This document shows positions 9,796 through 18,337 of a DNA stretch of 64,000 bases, one piece after another (the first letter of the stretch is position 1; every line of letters starts with the position of its first letter). The DNA is from Vibrio sp. Y2-5 (GTDB taxonomy: Bacteria > Pseudomonadota > Gammaproteobacteria > Enterobacterales > Vibrionaceae), in the NCBI RefSeq assembly GCF_014596725.1, contig NZ_JACVEG010000007.1, positions 62,353 through 126,352 on the forward strand, read 5' to 3'. The translations under genes were made by a program, and so were the position numbers. The notes beneath the pieces are model-generated. The model searched no databases. It had not been told where the DNA came from and worked only from the letters and a program-made list of their open reading frames with translations.

Positions 9796-9833
9796 CCCTT
9801 GTCGCTGTATTGAAGAAGCGACTCTGCGAAGGG
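9796..9833 (+). other. Intercistronic stem-loop between dapF and the DUF484 gene
   Basis: CCCTT-GTCGCT (9796-9806) can pair with AGCGAC (9817-9822) and AAGGG (9829-9833) around a 6-base bulge. There is no T-run, so it is more likely an mRNA processing or stability element than a terminator. Tentative. Confidence 0.4.
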
Positions 9834-9861
9834 ATAACTCGTTGTTAAGGAATACATTGTT

Positions 9862-10599
9862 TTGTCACAACTGGAAGCAGATGCTCTGACAGCCGAAGTG
9901 GTTGCTGAGTATCTAAAAGACAACCCAGACTTTTTTAAGCACCGCCCAGAGTTGGTGGACCGCTTATCTTTACCGAGCCAGCAATCTGGCTCGGTTTCTT
10001 TAGTTCACGTTCAAATGGCTCGTCAGCGTCAGCGCATTGAAGATTTAGAAGAAGAAATTACTTCTCTGATGTCTTTAGCTGCGAGTAATGATCGTACTTT
10101 TCATGAGTTCATGGATCTGCAAGAGCAGATATTAAAATGTGAATGCTTTGCCGATGTTTGTGCCATGATTGAAGAGAAGGCGCGTACATTGAACCTGATT
10201 GGTTATGTGCGTTTGCTGAACAGTCAAGATACCAAGTACAGCTTATCCAAAGAGCAGTGGAGCCGTTTTTCGACCAATCACTTTAATGGCAAGAGCGCAT
10301 ATCTTGGTCGCCTGAGAAAGCCTGACCGCCATCTGTTATTTGGTGAGCAAGTATTTGGTGGAAAACTGGTCTGTGAAGAACGATTTGCGCCGGAAATGGG
10401 TTCTTACGTGATTCTTCCGTTAGTGAAACGTAACCCTCAGGGGATATTGGCGTTTGCTAGTGAAGACGGCGGTCATTTCCAACCGTCCATGGATACCCTG
10501 TTCTTGCGCCATCTTGCTTTGGTTGTTTCTCATTTAATCGAAACCTTACCTTGGCAGCAGGAGTCCCATGAGCGAATTAACACCTCATTTGTCAACTAA
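9862..10599 (+). CDS. DUF484 family protein (TTG start)
   Basis: A 245-residue cytosolic protein with an N-terminal helical region, a coiled coil near residues 55-80 (RQRQRIEDLEEEI) and a GAF-like alpha/beta C-terminal domain. DUF484 proteins sit between dapF and xerC in many gammaproteobacteria; their function is not established, and an accessory role to XerC is only a contextual guess. The TTG at 9862 has AAGGAA about ten bases upstream, and no ATG occurs early in the frame. The end overlaps xerC by 32 bases in a different frame. Confidence 0.85.
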   Translation: MSQLEADALTAEVVAEYLKDNPDFFKHRPELVDRLSLPSQQSGSVSLVHVQMARQRQRIEDLEEEITSLMSLAASNDRTFHEFMDLQEQILKCECFADVCAMIEEKARTLNLIGYVRLLNSQDTKYSLSKEQWSRFSTNHFNGKSAYLGRLRKPDRHLLFGEQVFGGKLVCEERFAPEMGSYVILPLVKRNPQGILAFASEDGGHFQPSMDTLFLRHLALVVSHLIETLPWQQESHERINTSFVN

Positions 10600-11509
10600 C
10601 TTTGCTGAGCCTCTAGAACGCTTTTATGAGTACTTACGCAGTGAGAAAGGGCTGAGCCTTTATACGCAGCGGAATTATAAGCAACAGTTAGAGAGTATGG
10701 GTTTGTATCTCATGTCTGTTGGCGTCGACGGTTGGATAAGTGTCGATGCTGGTTGGGTTCGTCAGCTTGCCAGTAAAGGCATGCGCTCGGGAATGAAAGA
10801 GAGCAGCATTGCCACTCGTCTTTCTTCACTGCGTAGTTTCTTTGATTTTCTGATATTGCGTGGTGAAATGAGCGCCAATCCCGCCAAAGGGGTATCTGCG
10901 CCAAGGAAAAAGCGTCCTTTGCCAAAGAACCTTGATGTGGATGAAATGGCGCAATTGCTTGAGGTGAACGACGATGATCCTCTGTCGATTCGTGACCGCG
11001 CTATTATGGAGCTGATGTATGGTTCTGGCTTGCGTTTGGCTGAGCTGGTTTCGATTAATGTCAAAGACGTTAACTTCAGCGCTGGCGAAATTCGCGTTGT
11101 CGGTAAAGGCGATAAAGAACGTGTCGCCCCTTTTTCTGGCATGGCAAAAGAGTGGCTGAACAACTGGCTGAAAATTCGTGGGCAGCTAGCGAATGCAGAT
11201 GAAGACGGGTTGTTTGTCTCTAAGCTGGGTGGGCGAATTTCTCATCGAAGTGTGCAAAAACGTATGGCAGAGTGGGGACAAAAACAGGCCGTTCCAAGTC
11301 ATATCAGTCCTCATAAACTGCGTCACTCATTTGCCACTCACGTGCTTGAATCAAGTAATAATCTTAGAGCTGTGCAAGAGTTGTTGGGGCATGAAAATAT
11401 CTCGACAACACAAATCTACACTCACTTGGATTTCCAACATTTAGCCCAGGTTTACGACCAAGCCCATCCAAGAGCTCATAAGCGCAAGCAAAACAAAGAA
11501 AAGGAGTGA
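10568..11509 (+). CDS. xerC: Tyrosine recombinase XerC
   Basis: XerC acts with XerD at dif to resolve chromosome dimers under FtsK control, and in vibrios the same recombinases also serve integrative phages. The 313-residue protein has the N-terminal SAM-like core-binding domain and a C-terminal catalytic domain. All catalytic residues are visible: Arg in SGLRLAEL, Lys in GKGDKER, His/Arg in HKLRHSFATH, the second His in LLGHENIS and the nucleophile Tyr in TTQIYTHLD. The start lies inside the DUF484 gene, so the two are likely coupled. Confidence 0.97.
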   Translation: MSELTPHLSTNFAEPLERFYEYLRSEKGLSLYTQRNYKQQLESMGLYLMSVGVDGWISVDAGWVRQLASKGMRSGMKESSIATRLSSLRSFFDFLILRGEMSANPAKGVSAPRKKRPLPKNLDVDEMAQLLEVNDDDPLSIRDRAIMELMYGSGLRLAELVSINVKDVNFSAGEIRVVGKGDKERVAPFSGMAKEWLNNWLKIRGQLANADEDGLFVSKLGGRISHRSVQKRMAEWGQKQAVPSHISPHKLRHSFATHVLESSNNLRAVQELLGHENISTTQIYTHLDFQHLAQVYDQAHPRAHKRKQNKEKE

Positions 11510-11512
11510 GTG

Positions 11513-12232
11513 ATGCAAATTTATCGCAGCCTTTCACCCATTCAGGCGATGACATTTGATCTGGATGATACTCTCTATGATAACCGTCCAGTTATTCATC
11601 ATGTTGAAGAGCAAGTGGCGCTTTGGCTGTTTCAGCATCATCCAGTGACAGCGACCAAACCATTAGTATGGTGGAAAGCATTAAAAGCCAAATTAGCTAA
11701 GGATGACCCTTGGCTACCACATGATGTGAGTTTGTGGCGTTTTGAGCAAATTCGTCAAGGTCTGATACTGCTTGGTTATTCGGAAAGCGATGCGCGTATC
11801 GCCGCTACTGATGCGATGCTGGAAGTACATCGGCTGCGAAACTTAGTGGATGTGCCTGATGAAACACACAAAGTTCTTGCCGAACTTGCTGCCAGAATTC
11901 CGTTAGTGGCGATTACGAATGGCAACGTTGATCCAGAGAAAATTGGCTTAGCTCAGTATTTCCAGCTGATACTAAGAGCCGGCCCTGACGGACATGCGAA
12001 ACCGTACCCTGATATGTTTTTACGTGCGCAGGAATTTTTAGCTTTGCCAGCGCAATCCATCTTACACGTTGGAGATCATCCCGTAAAAGATGTGATGGGG
12101 GCTAAAAAGCATGGCTTTCAAGCATGTTGGTATAATGATCGAGGTCTCACATTACTTGCAACGCGTAAGGCTAAAATCCTCCCAGATCTCGAAATTAATC
12201 AAATAGAGCAATTATCACTACTCATAAGGTGA
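11513..12232 (+). CDS. yigB: HAD phosphatase YigB-like (riboflavin pathway)
   Basis: A HAD-superfamily hydrolase with motif I FDLDDTLYDN, motif II (ITNGN) and motifs III/IV (HAKPYPDMF, then HVGDHPVKDVMGAKKHG). In E. coli, YigB dephosphorylates 5-amino-6-ribitylamino-uracil phosphate in flavin synthesis. The xerC-yigB adjacency is conserved, supporting orthology. I prefer the ATG at 11513 (AGGAG six bases upstream) over the GTG one codon earlier. Confidence 0.9.
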   Translation: MQIYRSLSPIQAMTFDLDDTLYDNRPVIHHVEEQVALWLFQHHPVTATKPLVWWKALKAKLAKDDPWLPHDVSLWRFEQIRQGLILLGYSESDARIAATDAMLEVHRLRNLVDVPDETHKVLAELAARIPLVAITNGNVDPEKIGLAQYFQLILRAGPDGHAKPYPDMFLRAQEFLALPAQSILHVGDHPVKDVMGAKKHGFQACWYNDRGLTLLATRKAKILPDLEINQIEQLSLLIR

Positions 12233-12334
12233 CATACCTATGCATCCATGCGGTATAATTATTAACAATAATAACAAAAGATTCATAACGCATTGGTATG
12301 AACCTTTCACCTTTAGTCGGGCTAGCCAACGTTC

Positions 12335-14818
12335 ATGTTCACGTCATCACTATTAATTACAGCTGAGCAATCGGTAAAGAGTGTTATTGATGAAAATGCT
12401 GTCCCTCATGATGGCATTACACTCATTCAGCTATTTTCAAATCAGCCACCGAGTGAAGTCGTCGAAATAGCTAACCAACTCAAGGTTGTATATCCAAACG
12501 CTCATATTATCGGTATGAGCTCGTCGAATGTGATTTACCAAGGCTCAATTCACCAAAACGCTACTTTGCTGGTTTTGACCCGGTTCCAGAACGTAATGCT
12601 GAGTTCGACTGTAGTGAACTACACCGATCAGTTGCTCGTCGACAGCAGCAAGCTTGCTCAAAGACTCAAATTAAAGGCCGATACCAAAGCGATAATTTGC
12701 TTCACTGATCGCATGGAGTTTACTCAACGTGAGAGAGTTACTCAGTTCAGTCAGTTTTCGACGGTTCCTATTTTTGGTGGCGCATCTTGCTCAACAGACA
12801 ATGGTCGTTGGGTGTTGTTAGGTAATAAGTTTTATGAAAACGCGTTGGTTGCTGCTGCACTTCACGGTGAATCTTTGCATATTACGGGTGACAGCTATAC
12901 AGAATGGAACCCAATTGGACGGCCGTTTAGGGTAACGAAGTCCTATGAGCGGAACTTGCAGTGTCTAGATGGTGAATCCATCCATACGATTTATGATCGT
13001 TATCTGGGAGACTCTAAATCTGTCCCCGTCGAGTTGCTGCAACATTTCCCGCTGATTAAAGGTGACAGTAAGCAGCAAGATGTCTACTTGCCGTTAAGTC
13101 TTACTGAGGACGGCATCTTACTCAATCGTGAATTGCAAATCGGCGATGAAGTCCGATTTTGTTTTGATCATCCTTCATTGACTCTTGGTCAGGTTCAGCT
13201 TGGCGCTGAACGTTTACTGAAGTTTCAGCCAGACCAAATTTTTGTCTATAACTGTTTGTCTCGACTGCAATTTATGGAAGAAAATACGGAACTGCTCCCA
13301 TTACAACGAGTGGCTAATTCTTACGGTACTTACTGTGCGGGTGAACTGATTCGCACCGGTGAACACCAGCAAGTTCTACATCACAGCATGACCTATTTGG
13401 CGTTACGGGAAGGTGAAGTGGAGATTGTCGAAGACCGCTCTTCTGAAGAAGCCCAAGGCCACAGTGTTATTGCGCCGTTATTCTGTTTAATCCGCAATGC
13501 CCTGGCCGATGTGGACAGAATGAACCAGAATCTTGAGCAAAAAATTCAGGCTCAGGCTTCAATGCTGACAGCAAGTTATCGTATCGACAAGCGAACTGGT
13601 TTACCTAATCGAGAAGCGCTACGTGAACGTTTGTCATTAATGGGCAATGATGATCACTTGATCGCCTTAAAATTAACCAACTTCAGCCGTATTAACGAAA
13701 AATACGGTTACCTAGTGGGTGATCAACTGCTACAAGATTTAAGCGATCATTTTCAACAATACATGAATCAATTGTTAGCGGGTCGCAGCAAATTATACGC
13801 GATTGGTGTCGGTGAGTGGGCGTGTGTGTTTCGCAGTGATTATGGTAGCGACTATATCCACCAGCAATTTTCGATGTTTGTTGAGCAGCTAGAAAACTTC
13901 AACTTTGAACCTTATGGCTTACCTGAGGTGGATTACTTATCGGTCTCTCTCTGTGCAGGTTTTGTAAGTCGAAGAGATTTCCCTGATGCGAGCAAAGATG
14001 ACTTATTACTGCGTGCTATTGAAGCTCGCCGCTTTGCGCAAAATCAGAACCGGCATTTCTGTTGTGCCAGTGATTTACGTTCTCGCGATCAGGTTAGGCA
14101 AGAGCAATTAAGCTGGCTTTCATGTGTGAGTCGAGCCGTGCTTAGCAATAATGTTCAGGTTTTTGCTCAGCCAATTGTGAAAGCGAATACCCATGAACTG
14201 TCTTCTTACGAATGTCTGGTTCGTATCGAAGATGACGGTGAAATCATCCTGCCGGGTCGCTTCCTTCCTATTGTGGAAGGGACGCATCTATACTCGCGTT
14301 TAAGTCGTCAGATGATATCCCGAACTTTTGAGTTAATGCATTCTCGTAGCGAGTCGTTTTCTATTAATTTGTCACCGCAAGATTTTATGAGTGATAGAAC
14401 ACTTCGCCATCTAGAAGATGCGATCCATAAGCTGGCTGACCCAACCAGAGTCGGTCTGGAAGTATTGGAAACGGAGCAAATTAAAGACTACGGACATATG
14501 ATTGAGGTCTGTAACCATTTTCGTTCTTTGGGCGCATCGATCATTGTGGATGATTTTGGTTGTGGTTATTCGAATATTGATGAGATTGTGAAGTTAGAAC
14601 CGCAAATAATTAAGCTCGACGGTAGCCTGATTCGCAATATCGATAAAGACATTAAGCAACGCAAAATTGCTCAGCAGTTGGTGAGGTTATGCCAGGTGCT
14701 GGATGCAAAAACGGTTGCCGAATTTGTCCACAACGAAGAGGTTTGTCGTATTAGTGAGGATATGGGCATTGATTACCTACAAGGCTTCTACCTTGGTCAG
14801 CCAAGCCGCCTAAGCTAG
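12335..14818 (+). CDS. FIST sensor / degenerate GGDEF / EAL c-di-GMP protein
   Basis: An 827-residue cytosolic protein. Residues 1-200 resemble a FIST_N domain and about 200-380 a FIST_C domain, a proposed small-ligand sensor. A helical linker leads to a GGDEF domain (about 405-575) whose signature is GVGEW (491-495), which should abolish cyclase activity. The C-terminal EAL domain (about 590-825) reads ECL in place of EAL. It keeps the expected acidic and polar positions: SINLSP Asn, GLEVLE Glu, VDDFG Asp pair, IIKLDG Lys, VAEF Glu and YLQGF Gln. I infer a ligand-controlled c-di-GMP phosphodiesterase. No signal peptide or membrane helix is seen. A GGTATAAT sequence near 12250 may be its -10. 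Confidence 0.88.
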   Translation: MFTSSLLITAEQSVKSVIDENAVPHDGITLIQLFSNQPPSEVVEIANQLKVVYPNAHIIGMSSSNVIYQGSIHQNATLLVLTRFQNVMLSSTVVNYTDQLLVDSSKLAQRLKLKADTKAIICFTDRMEFTQRERVTQFSQFSTVPIFGGASCSTDNGRWVLLGNKFYENALVAAALHGESLHITGDSYTEWNPIGRPFRVTKSYERNLQCLDGESIHTIYDRYLGDSKSVPVELLQHFPLIKGDSKQQDVYLPLSLTEDGILLNRELQIGDEVRFCFDHPSLTLGQVQLGAERLLKFQPDQIFVYNCLSRLQFMEENTELLPLQRVANSYGTYCAGELIRTGEHQQVLHHSMTYLALREGEVEIVEDRSSEEAQGHSVIAPLFCLIRNALADVDRMNQNLEQKIQAQASMLTASYRIDKRTGLPNREALRERLSLMGNDDHLIALKLTNFSRINEKYGYLVGDQLLQDLSDHFQQYMNQLLAGRSKLYAIGVGEWACVFRSDYGSDYIHQQFSMFVEQLENFNFEPYGLPEVDYLSVSLCAGFVSRRDFPDASKDDLLLRAIEARRFAQNQNRHFCCASDLRSRDQVRQEQLSWLSCVSRAVLSNNVQVFAQPIVKANTHELSSYECLVRIEDDGEIILPGRFLPIVEGTHLYSRLSRQMISRTFELMHSRSESFSINLSPQDFMSDRTLRHLEDAIHKLADPTRVGLEVLETEQIKDYGHMIEVCNHFRSLGASIIVDDFGCGYSNIDEIVKLEPQIIKLDGSLIRNIDKDIKQRKIAQQLVRLCQVLDAKTVAEFVHNEEVCRISEDMGIDYLQGFYLGQPSRLS

Positions 14819-14828
14819 TTATTCGCCT

Positions 14829-14862
14829 TAAAAGCAGACGTTAATAGACGTGTCCGCTTTTA
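14829..14862. terminator. Possible stem-loop at the convergent end of the FIST-EAL and tapT-like genes
   Basis: TAAAAGC (14829-14835) pairs with GCTTTTA (14856-14862), and inner bases pair partially. It overlaps the last codons of the minus-strand gene and lacks a long T-run, so the call is weak. Confidence 0.35.
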
Positions 14863-15458
14863 TCCGCCTGATAAACTTTACTGAAATAGGCTAGAAAATT
14901 ATTCAGTTTCTCTGCATCACCCCGGTTTCCGTTTATCGCCAGTATCTCGCTGGCGACCTCTAGTGTGCATAAATGTCCGTCGCTTTGATTGCGCCTTAAC
15001 TGGTAGTTTGATAACTGACTTGGGGTAAGGTGAACTCGTGGAACTTCGTCCAGCCACGGGCTTTTGCGCTCCATTTTTTTGGCTTCCTGCCAGGTTCCGT
15101 CAAGAATAATAAAATGCGCGGTCTTGCCGTGTTGTTTGGCGGTGTCTAACGCCATATCTAAAGGAATGCTCTCTTCACTTGGGTATACCAGAAAGGAGTG
15201 GTACTCACTGTTGTTGATTCTTGCAACAAGCGATGTGTTTTCTTCCACTCGGCTCCATTTGAATTCTTGGCATAAAGGCAGAGCTTCAAGCAGCCATTTC
15301 CCCGTATTGGTTTCCCGCAGATACTCATTTTCATGCATCAGCAGCGACAACGGCATGTCGCTGTCCAACGCTGGGACATTTTGACAGACGCATTGCAAAC
15401 GCAATCCGCATTTGGGGCACGCACAGTTTGAATCTTGCGAGACTGAATCTAACGACAT
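14841..15458 (-). CDS. tapT: DTW-domain tRNA-uridine aminocarboxypropyltransferase (TapT-like)
   Basis: A 205-residue DTW-domain protein. It begins with a Cys-rich cluster (C12, C14, C17, C23, C25) that may bind zinc, and carries the family motif as DGTW at 120-123 followed by QEAKKM. In E. coli TapT (YfiP) transfers the aminocarboxypropyl group of SAM to U47 of tRNA (acp3U). The symbol is by family resemblance; other DTW paralogues modify different positions. Its start is only 8 bases from the end of the lipoprotein gene, suggesting co-transcription. Confidence 0.82.
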   Translation of the reverse strand: MSLDSVSQDSNCACPKCGLRLQCVCQNVPALDSDMPLSLLMHENEYLRETNTGKWLLEALPLCQEFKWSRVEENTSLVARINNSEYHSFLVYPSEESIPLDMALDTAKQHGKTAHFIILDGTWQEAKKMERKSPWLDEVPRVHLTPSQLSNYQLRRNQSDGHLCTLEVASEILAINGNRGDAEKLNNFLAYFSKVYQADKSGHVY

Positions 15459-15466
15459 ACTTAGAT

Positions 15467-16501
15467 TTACTCGGTGGTGTCTTTGGCAGAAAACAGAACT
15501 AACCCGCCGTTCGCAATCGGATAGACGATGTTGCCCACCCGTTCTTTCTCGGCAATAAGCTGTTTATCTTGATTGGTGAAAATTCGCTCGGATACCAAGT
15601 ATTGTTGCTGGTGGTGAGTCATTACGACTTGTACTTGTGTTTGATTCAGTTGCTGCCAATAACCTTTTTCAACAATAGCGGGATCGCCATTGTTATAAGT
15701 GTATTCTGTAGTTGCCGTATGGTCTTTGCTCAGTGTGAGGGTGACACTAAAATCGGTGTTTTGTGTCGAGCTGGCAAAGTATTCTCCGGCCCATGATAGT
15801 GTTGGGTCACTGTTGCCTAAAGTCGCACAGCCTTTGTAGCTGCGATTGGCCAACGTGAGGCTTGAAGACCATCCGTATAAACTGTCGCTCATGCCATCGG
15901 AACAGGTTTGTCGTACAAGAGTAAGCTCACCCCCCTTGAACTGGTAATGACGTGTGGCTGGTGAAATTTCACTGCCTTTTAACGTGGTGATCTGTGGTTC
16001 TTCACCCATCGGTTGGAAAGTTAATTTGTCTTTACCCAGCTTAATTGTCCAGTTCGGTTCATTACCTAAAGCCGTGGTCGGAGAGTTTGGCTGTTGACAG
16101 CGTTTTGGATTTTCGGCACTGATGATATTAACGTTCTCTACCACAAACTTCGCACGATAGTCGCCTTTGTTGCTGTTTTGGCTAGGCGGCGTTAAGTGAC
16201 CAATCAGCTCGCCGTACATGGCTTGATAAGGCGTATTGGAGAGTTTCATCGCTTGCTGCGTTACAGTTGCGGGCATCTCAAGCAGAAATTGCTGGTTACT
16301 ATCACAAGGAGTGAACGTTTGAGTATCACTGCCAACCACAACTTCTCCGCGCATGATGAAAGTCTGAGGCTTGATGCTTGATGGCTGATCTAAACTGGCT
16401 TTTACGTTATCTTGCATAAACTCAGGCGCAGATGACGTTGTTGAACAAGCTTGTAAAAGACAAGCCGATAAAATGGCAATTGGGGTAATCAGCACCTTCA
16501 T
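15467..16501 (-). CDS. Predicted two-domain lipoprotein (COG3650-like plus NlpE/META-like)
   Basis: A 344-residue lipoprotein with a signal peptide ending in lipobox LQAC at residues 16-19. Mature residues about 50-130 form a beta-rich domain. About 145-230 carries the GNEPNWTI motif typical of COG3650-type domains, including a spaced Cys pair. The C-terminal 110 residues resemble the copper-resistance/NlpE-like beta-barrel fold (GEYFASSTQNTDFSVTLTL). No enzymatic residues are recognised. Possible roles include envelope stress sensing, but this is inference. It is co-oriented with the tapT-like gene. Confidence 0.75.
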   Translation of the reverse strand: MKVLITPIAILSACLLQACSTTSSAPEFMQDNVKASLDQPSSIKPQTFIMRGEVVVGSDTQTFTPCDSNQQFLLEMPATVTQQAMKLSNTPYQAMYGELIGHLTPPSQNSNKGDYRAKFVVENVNIISAENPKRCQQPNSPTTALGNEPNWTIKLGKDKLTFQPMGEEPQITTLKGSEISPATRHYQFKGGELTLVRQTCSDGMSDSLYGWSSSLTLANRSYKGCATLGNSDPTLSWAGEYFASSTQNTDFSVTLTLSKDHTATTEYTYNNGDPAIVEKGYWQQLNQTQVQVVMTHHQQQYLVSERIFTNQDKQLIAEKERVGNIVYPIANGGLVLFSAKDTTE

Positions 16502-16540
16502 GGTTGCTTTTCCTCATGGCAAAAACGAACGGATTTCATT

Positions 16541-17014
16541 ATGGCATATTGGTTATTCAAAACTGAACCAGACACCTTTTCGATTGATACTTTACGCATC
16601 CAACAAGTTTCCTGCTGGGAAGGGGTGAGAAACTACCAAGCGAGAAACATGTTACGTGATGACATCAGAATTGGCGATTTAGTTCTAATTTATCATTCAT
16701 CTTGCAAAAATATCGGTGTGGCTGGGATTGCCAAAGTCGTGCGTGAAGCCTATCCAGACCATTTTGCATTCGACCCTGAAAGTGACTACTTCGATGCAAA
16801 GTCGAACCCGGAAAATCCACGCTGGGTTATGGTGGATGTGGAATTTGTACGTAAAACAAAACGTGTGATTCCACTTGGTGTACTAAAGGCTATGCCTGAA
16901 CTCAGTGAGCTAGCGTTAGTGAAAAAAGGCAACCGCTTGTCGATCATGCCAGTTTCAGAGCAAGAGTGGCAGGCGATTTTAAGTAAAGAAGAGTTGGGTA
17001 AGTCCGCACGCTAA
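16541..17014 (+). CDS. EVE domain protein
   Basis: A 157-residue single-domain protein of the PUA-like EVE family: it begins with YWLFKTEPDTFS, followed by WEGVRNYQARN and the GDLVLIYHSS strand. EVE domains bind modified bases in DNA or RNA and resemble human THYN1. The bacterial single-domain form is common in proteobacteria with unknown target. It is transcribed away from the lipoprotein gene, 39 bases between starts. Confidence 0.88.
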   Translation: MAYWLFKTEPDTFSIDTLRIQQVSCWEGVRNYQARNMLRDDIRIGDLVLIYHSSCKNIGVAGIAKVVREAYPDHFAFDPESDYFDAKSNPENPRWVMVDVEFVRKTKRVIPLGVLKAMPELSELALVKKGNRLSIMPVSEQEWQAILSKEELGKSAR

Positions 17015-17019
17015 AAAAA

Positions 17020-17039
17020 CAGGCAGCGCGTGCTGCCTG
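17020..17039. terminator. Terminator between the EVE gene and yigL
   Basis: CAGGCAGC/GCTGCCTG (8-bp stem, 4-base loop). On the minus strand it is followed by a T-run, so it terminates yigL. A second stem AAAGAGT/ACTCTTT lies at 17043-17062. Confidence 0.8.
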
Positions 17040-17098
17040 ATTAAAGAGTTGGGGGACTCTTTAAAAACGCTTTTTACTCTTTTAAGATGACTTAGACC

Positions 17099-17926
17099 TT
17101 AAAACAGATGGTCATGGAGGTAATGTGCAACAGCGTCATCCGCATGACTGCCAATTACTTCGGTTTCTGGTAGCGCTTTGATCACTTTCTCATGAGCAGT
17201 ACCCATCACCAGACCTTTGCCTGCCATCGACAACATCTCTACATCGTTCATGCCATCACCGAAAGCGATACAGTTTTCCAGTTTAAGATTCAGAGATTCC
17301 GCCACTGCTTTTAGTGCATCACCTTTCGAAACACCTGGGCCCATTACTTCCAGACAGTAAGGAGTAGAGAAGGCCACGTTGACTTGACCTGCAAATTTTT
17401 CGTTAATTAGCTTTTCATAAACGACGAGCATTTCATGGTCGCGGTCTTCATTGGTGAAGAAGACTTTTGCTATACCATTGCTAGGGGCGTTATTGATATC
17501 AAACAATTGATAATGGAAGCCAGATTCGTTGTGGTATGCGTGTAAAGCTTCATCTTCACGGCTCATTAACCAAGTATCGTTACGATAGATATGAGTGATA
17601 ATTCGCTTATCGTCTTTGACTAAATCAATGATCGCTTGTACCAAATCTTGAGGGACGTTTTTGCTGTACATCTCAACGTCATTTTGGTCGTGAACGCGAG
17701 CGCCGTTAGAGGTAATCATATAAGCTGGGATACCTGCGATTTCGCGAATACCCGCCACATCAACATGGTGACGTCCTGTTGCAAAGATAAAAGTAAAGCC
17801 TTTTGCATGCAGTTCTTTTAGCGTTTTCTTCGAGAAAGCACTGAGCTTGTGATCCGGCGCCAATAGGGTGCCATCCAGATCAGAAGCCACGATTTTGATT
17901 GGGGTTTCGTTACTTACTACGCTCAT
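17099..17926 (-). CDS. yigL: HAD phosphatase YigL-like
   Basis: A Cof-type HAD phosphatase with motif I ASDLDGTLL, motif II ITSNGARVHD, the motif III Lys in GVSKGDAL and motif IV FGDGMNDVEML. It aligns closely with E. coli YigL (ATGRHHVDV, VNVAFST, HADDAV segments), which dephosphorylates pyridoxal phosphate and sugar phosphates. The yigL-pldB neighbourhood is also conserved, here interrupted by a MITE-like repeat. The N-terminus is about ten residues longer than in E. coli. Confidence 0.9.
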   Translation of the reverse strand: MSVVSNETPIKIVASDLDGTLLAPDHKLSAFSKKTLKELHAKGFTFIFATGRHHVDVAGIREIAGIPAYMITSNGARVHDQNDVEMYSKNVPQDLVQAIIDLVKDDKRIITHIYRNDTWLMSREDEALHAYHNESGFHYQLFDINNAPSNGIAKVFFTNEDRDHEMLVVYEKLINEKFAGQVNVAFSTPYCLEVMGPGVSKGDALKAVAESLNLKLENCIAFGDGMNDVEMLSMAGKGLVMGTAHEKVIKALPETEVIGSHADDAVAHYLHDHLF

Positions 17927-17957
17927 GTCGCTCTCTTAACTACGTTAGATATTGATA

Positions 17958-18222
17958 TATACCCAAGTAACCTCTAGATGCTTGTTCAGCGAGAATTAAT
18001 TCGCTCTTAGGCAAGGCTCTGATTTGAAGACATAGTTATTCTACGTAGAAAATCAGTAACGCAGCATAGGAGCGAATAAAACTCGCCCTTTGGGAGCTCA
18101 TCAACGAGCTCATTTCTGCACTCAATAACGTTGAAAGGGAATGCCATTCCTTCCGTTATTAAGCTTGCTCTGAACTCGTTGATGAAGCTCTGAATCCTGC
18201 ATCTTGAGGTCACTTGGGTATA
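17958..18222. repeat. MITE-like palindromic repeat, 265 bp
   Basis: The ends are 24-base inverted repeats: TATACCCAAGTAACCTCTAG at 17958 plus four more bases, mirrored at 18199-18222, with 22 of 24 positions matching. Internal inverted segments (CATCAACGAG near 18102 and CTCGTTGATG near 18175) let the element fold into a long cruciform or hairpin. It encodes no protein of note. The end sequence TATACCCAAGT is one I associate with repeated intergenic elements in Vibrio genomes. It lies between yigL and pldB. No clear target-site duplication beyond TA/TATA is visible. Confidence 0.75.
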
Positions 18223-18263
18223 AGTTGCTCTTTATTGGGCTTAAGTGTATGCCAAAAAAAGTC

Positions 18264-18300
18264 GAAAAAAGAGGGAAAACCTTTTTATCCTTCATTTCCC
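18264..18300 (-). terminator. Probable terminator of pldB
   Basis: On the minus strand GGGAAA and TTTTCCC arms are followed by TCTTTTTT. The loop is long (about 15 bases), so confidence is moderate. Confidence 0.5.
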
Positions 18301-18337
18301 TATTTGTTCTCAGACAAGATTGCTGCTTACAGCCAAC

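Noticed and set aside
10568..11509. xerC as a mobile-element integrase
   Set aside because: It sits between DUF484 and yigB in conserved core order, has standard XerC length, and no attachment-site duplication is nearby.
17958..18222. The repeat as an integron attC (VCR) site
   Set aside because: No attC core or integron cassette genes nearby; the terminal inverted repeats fit a MITE-like element better.
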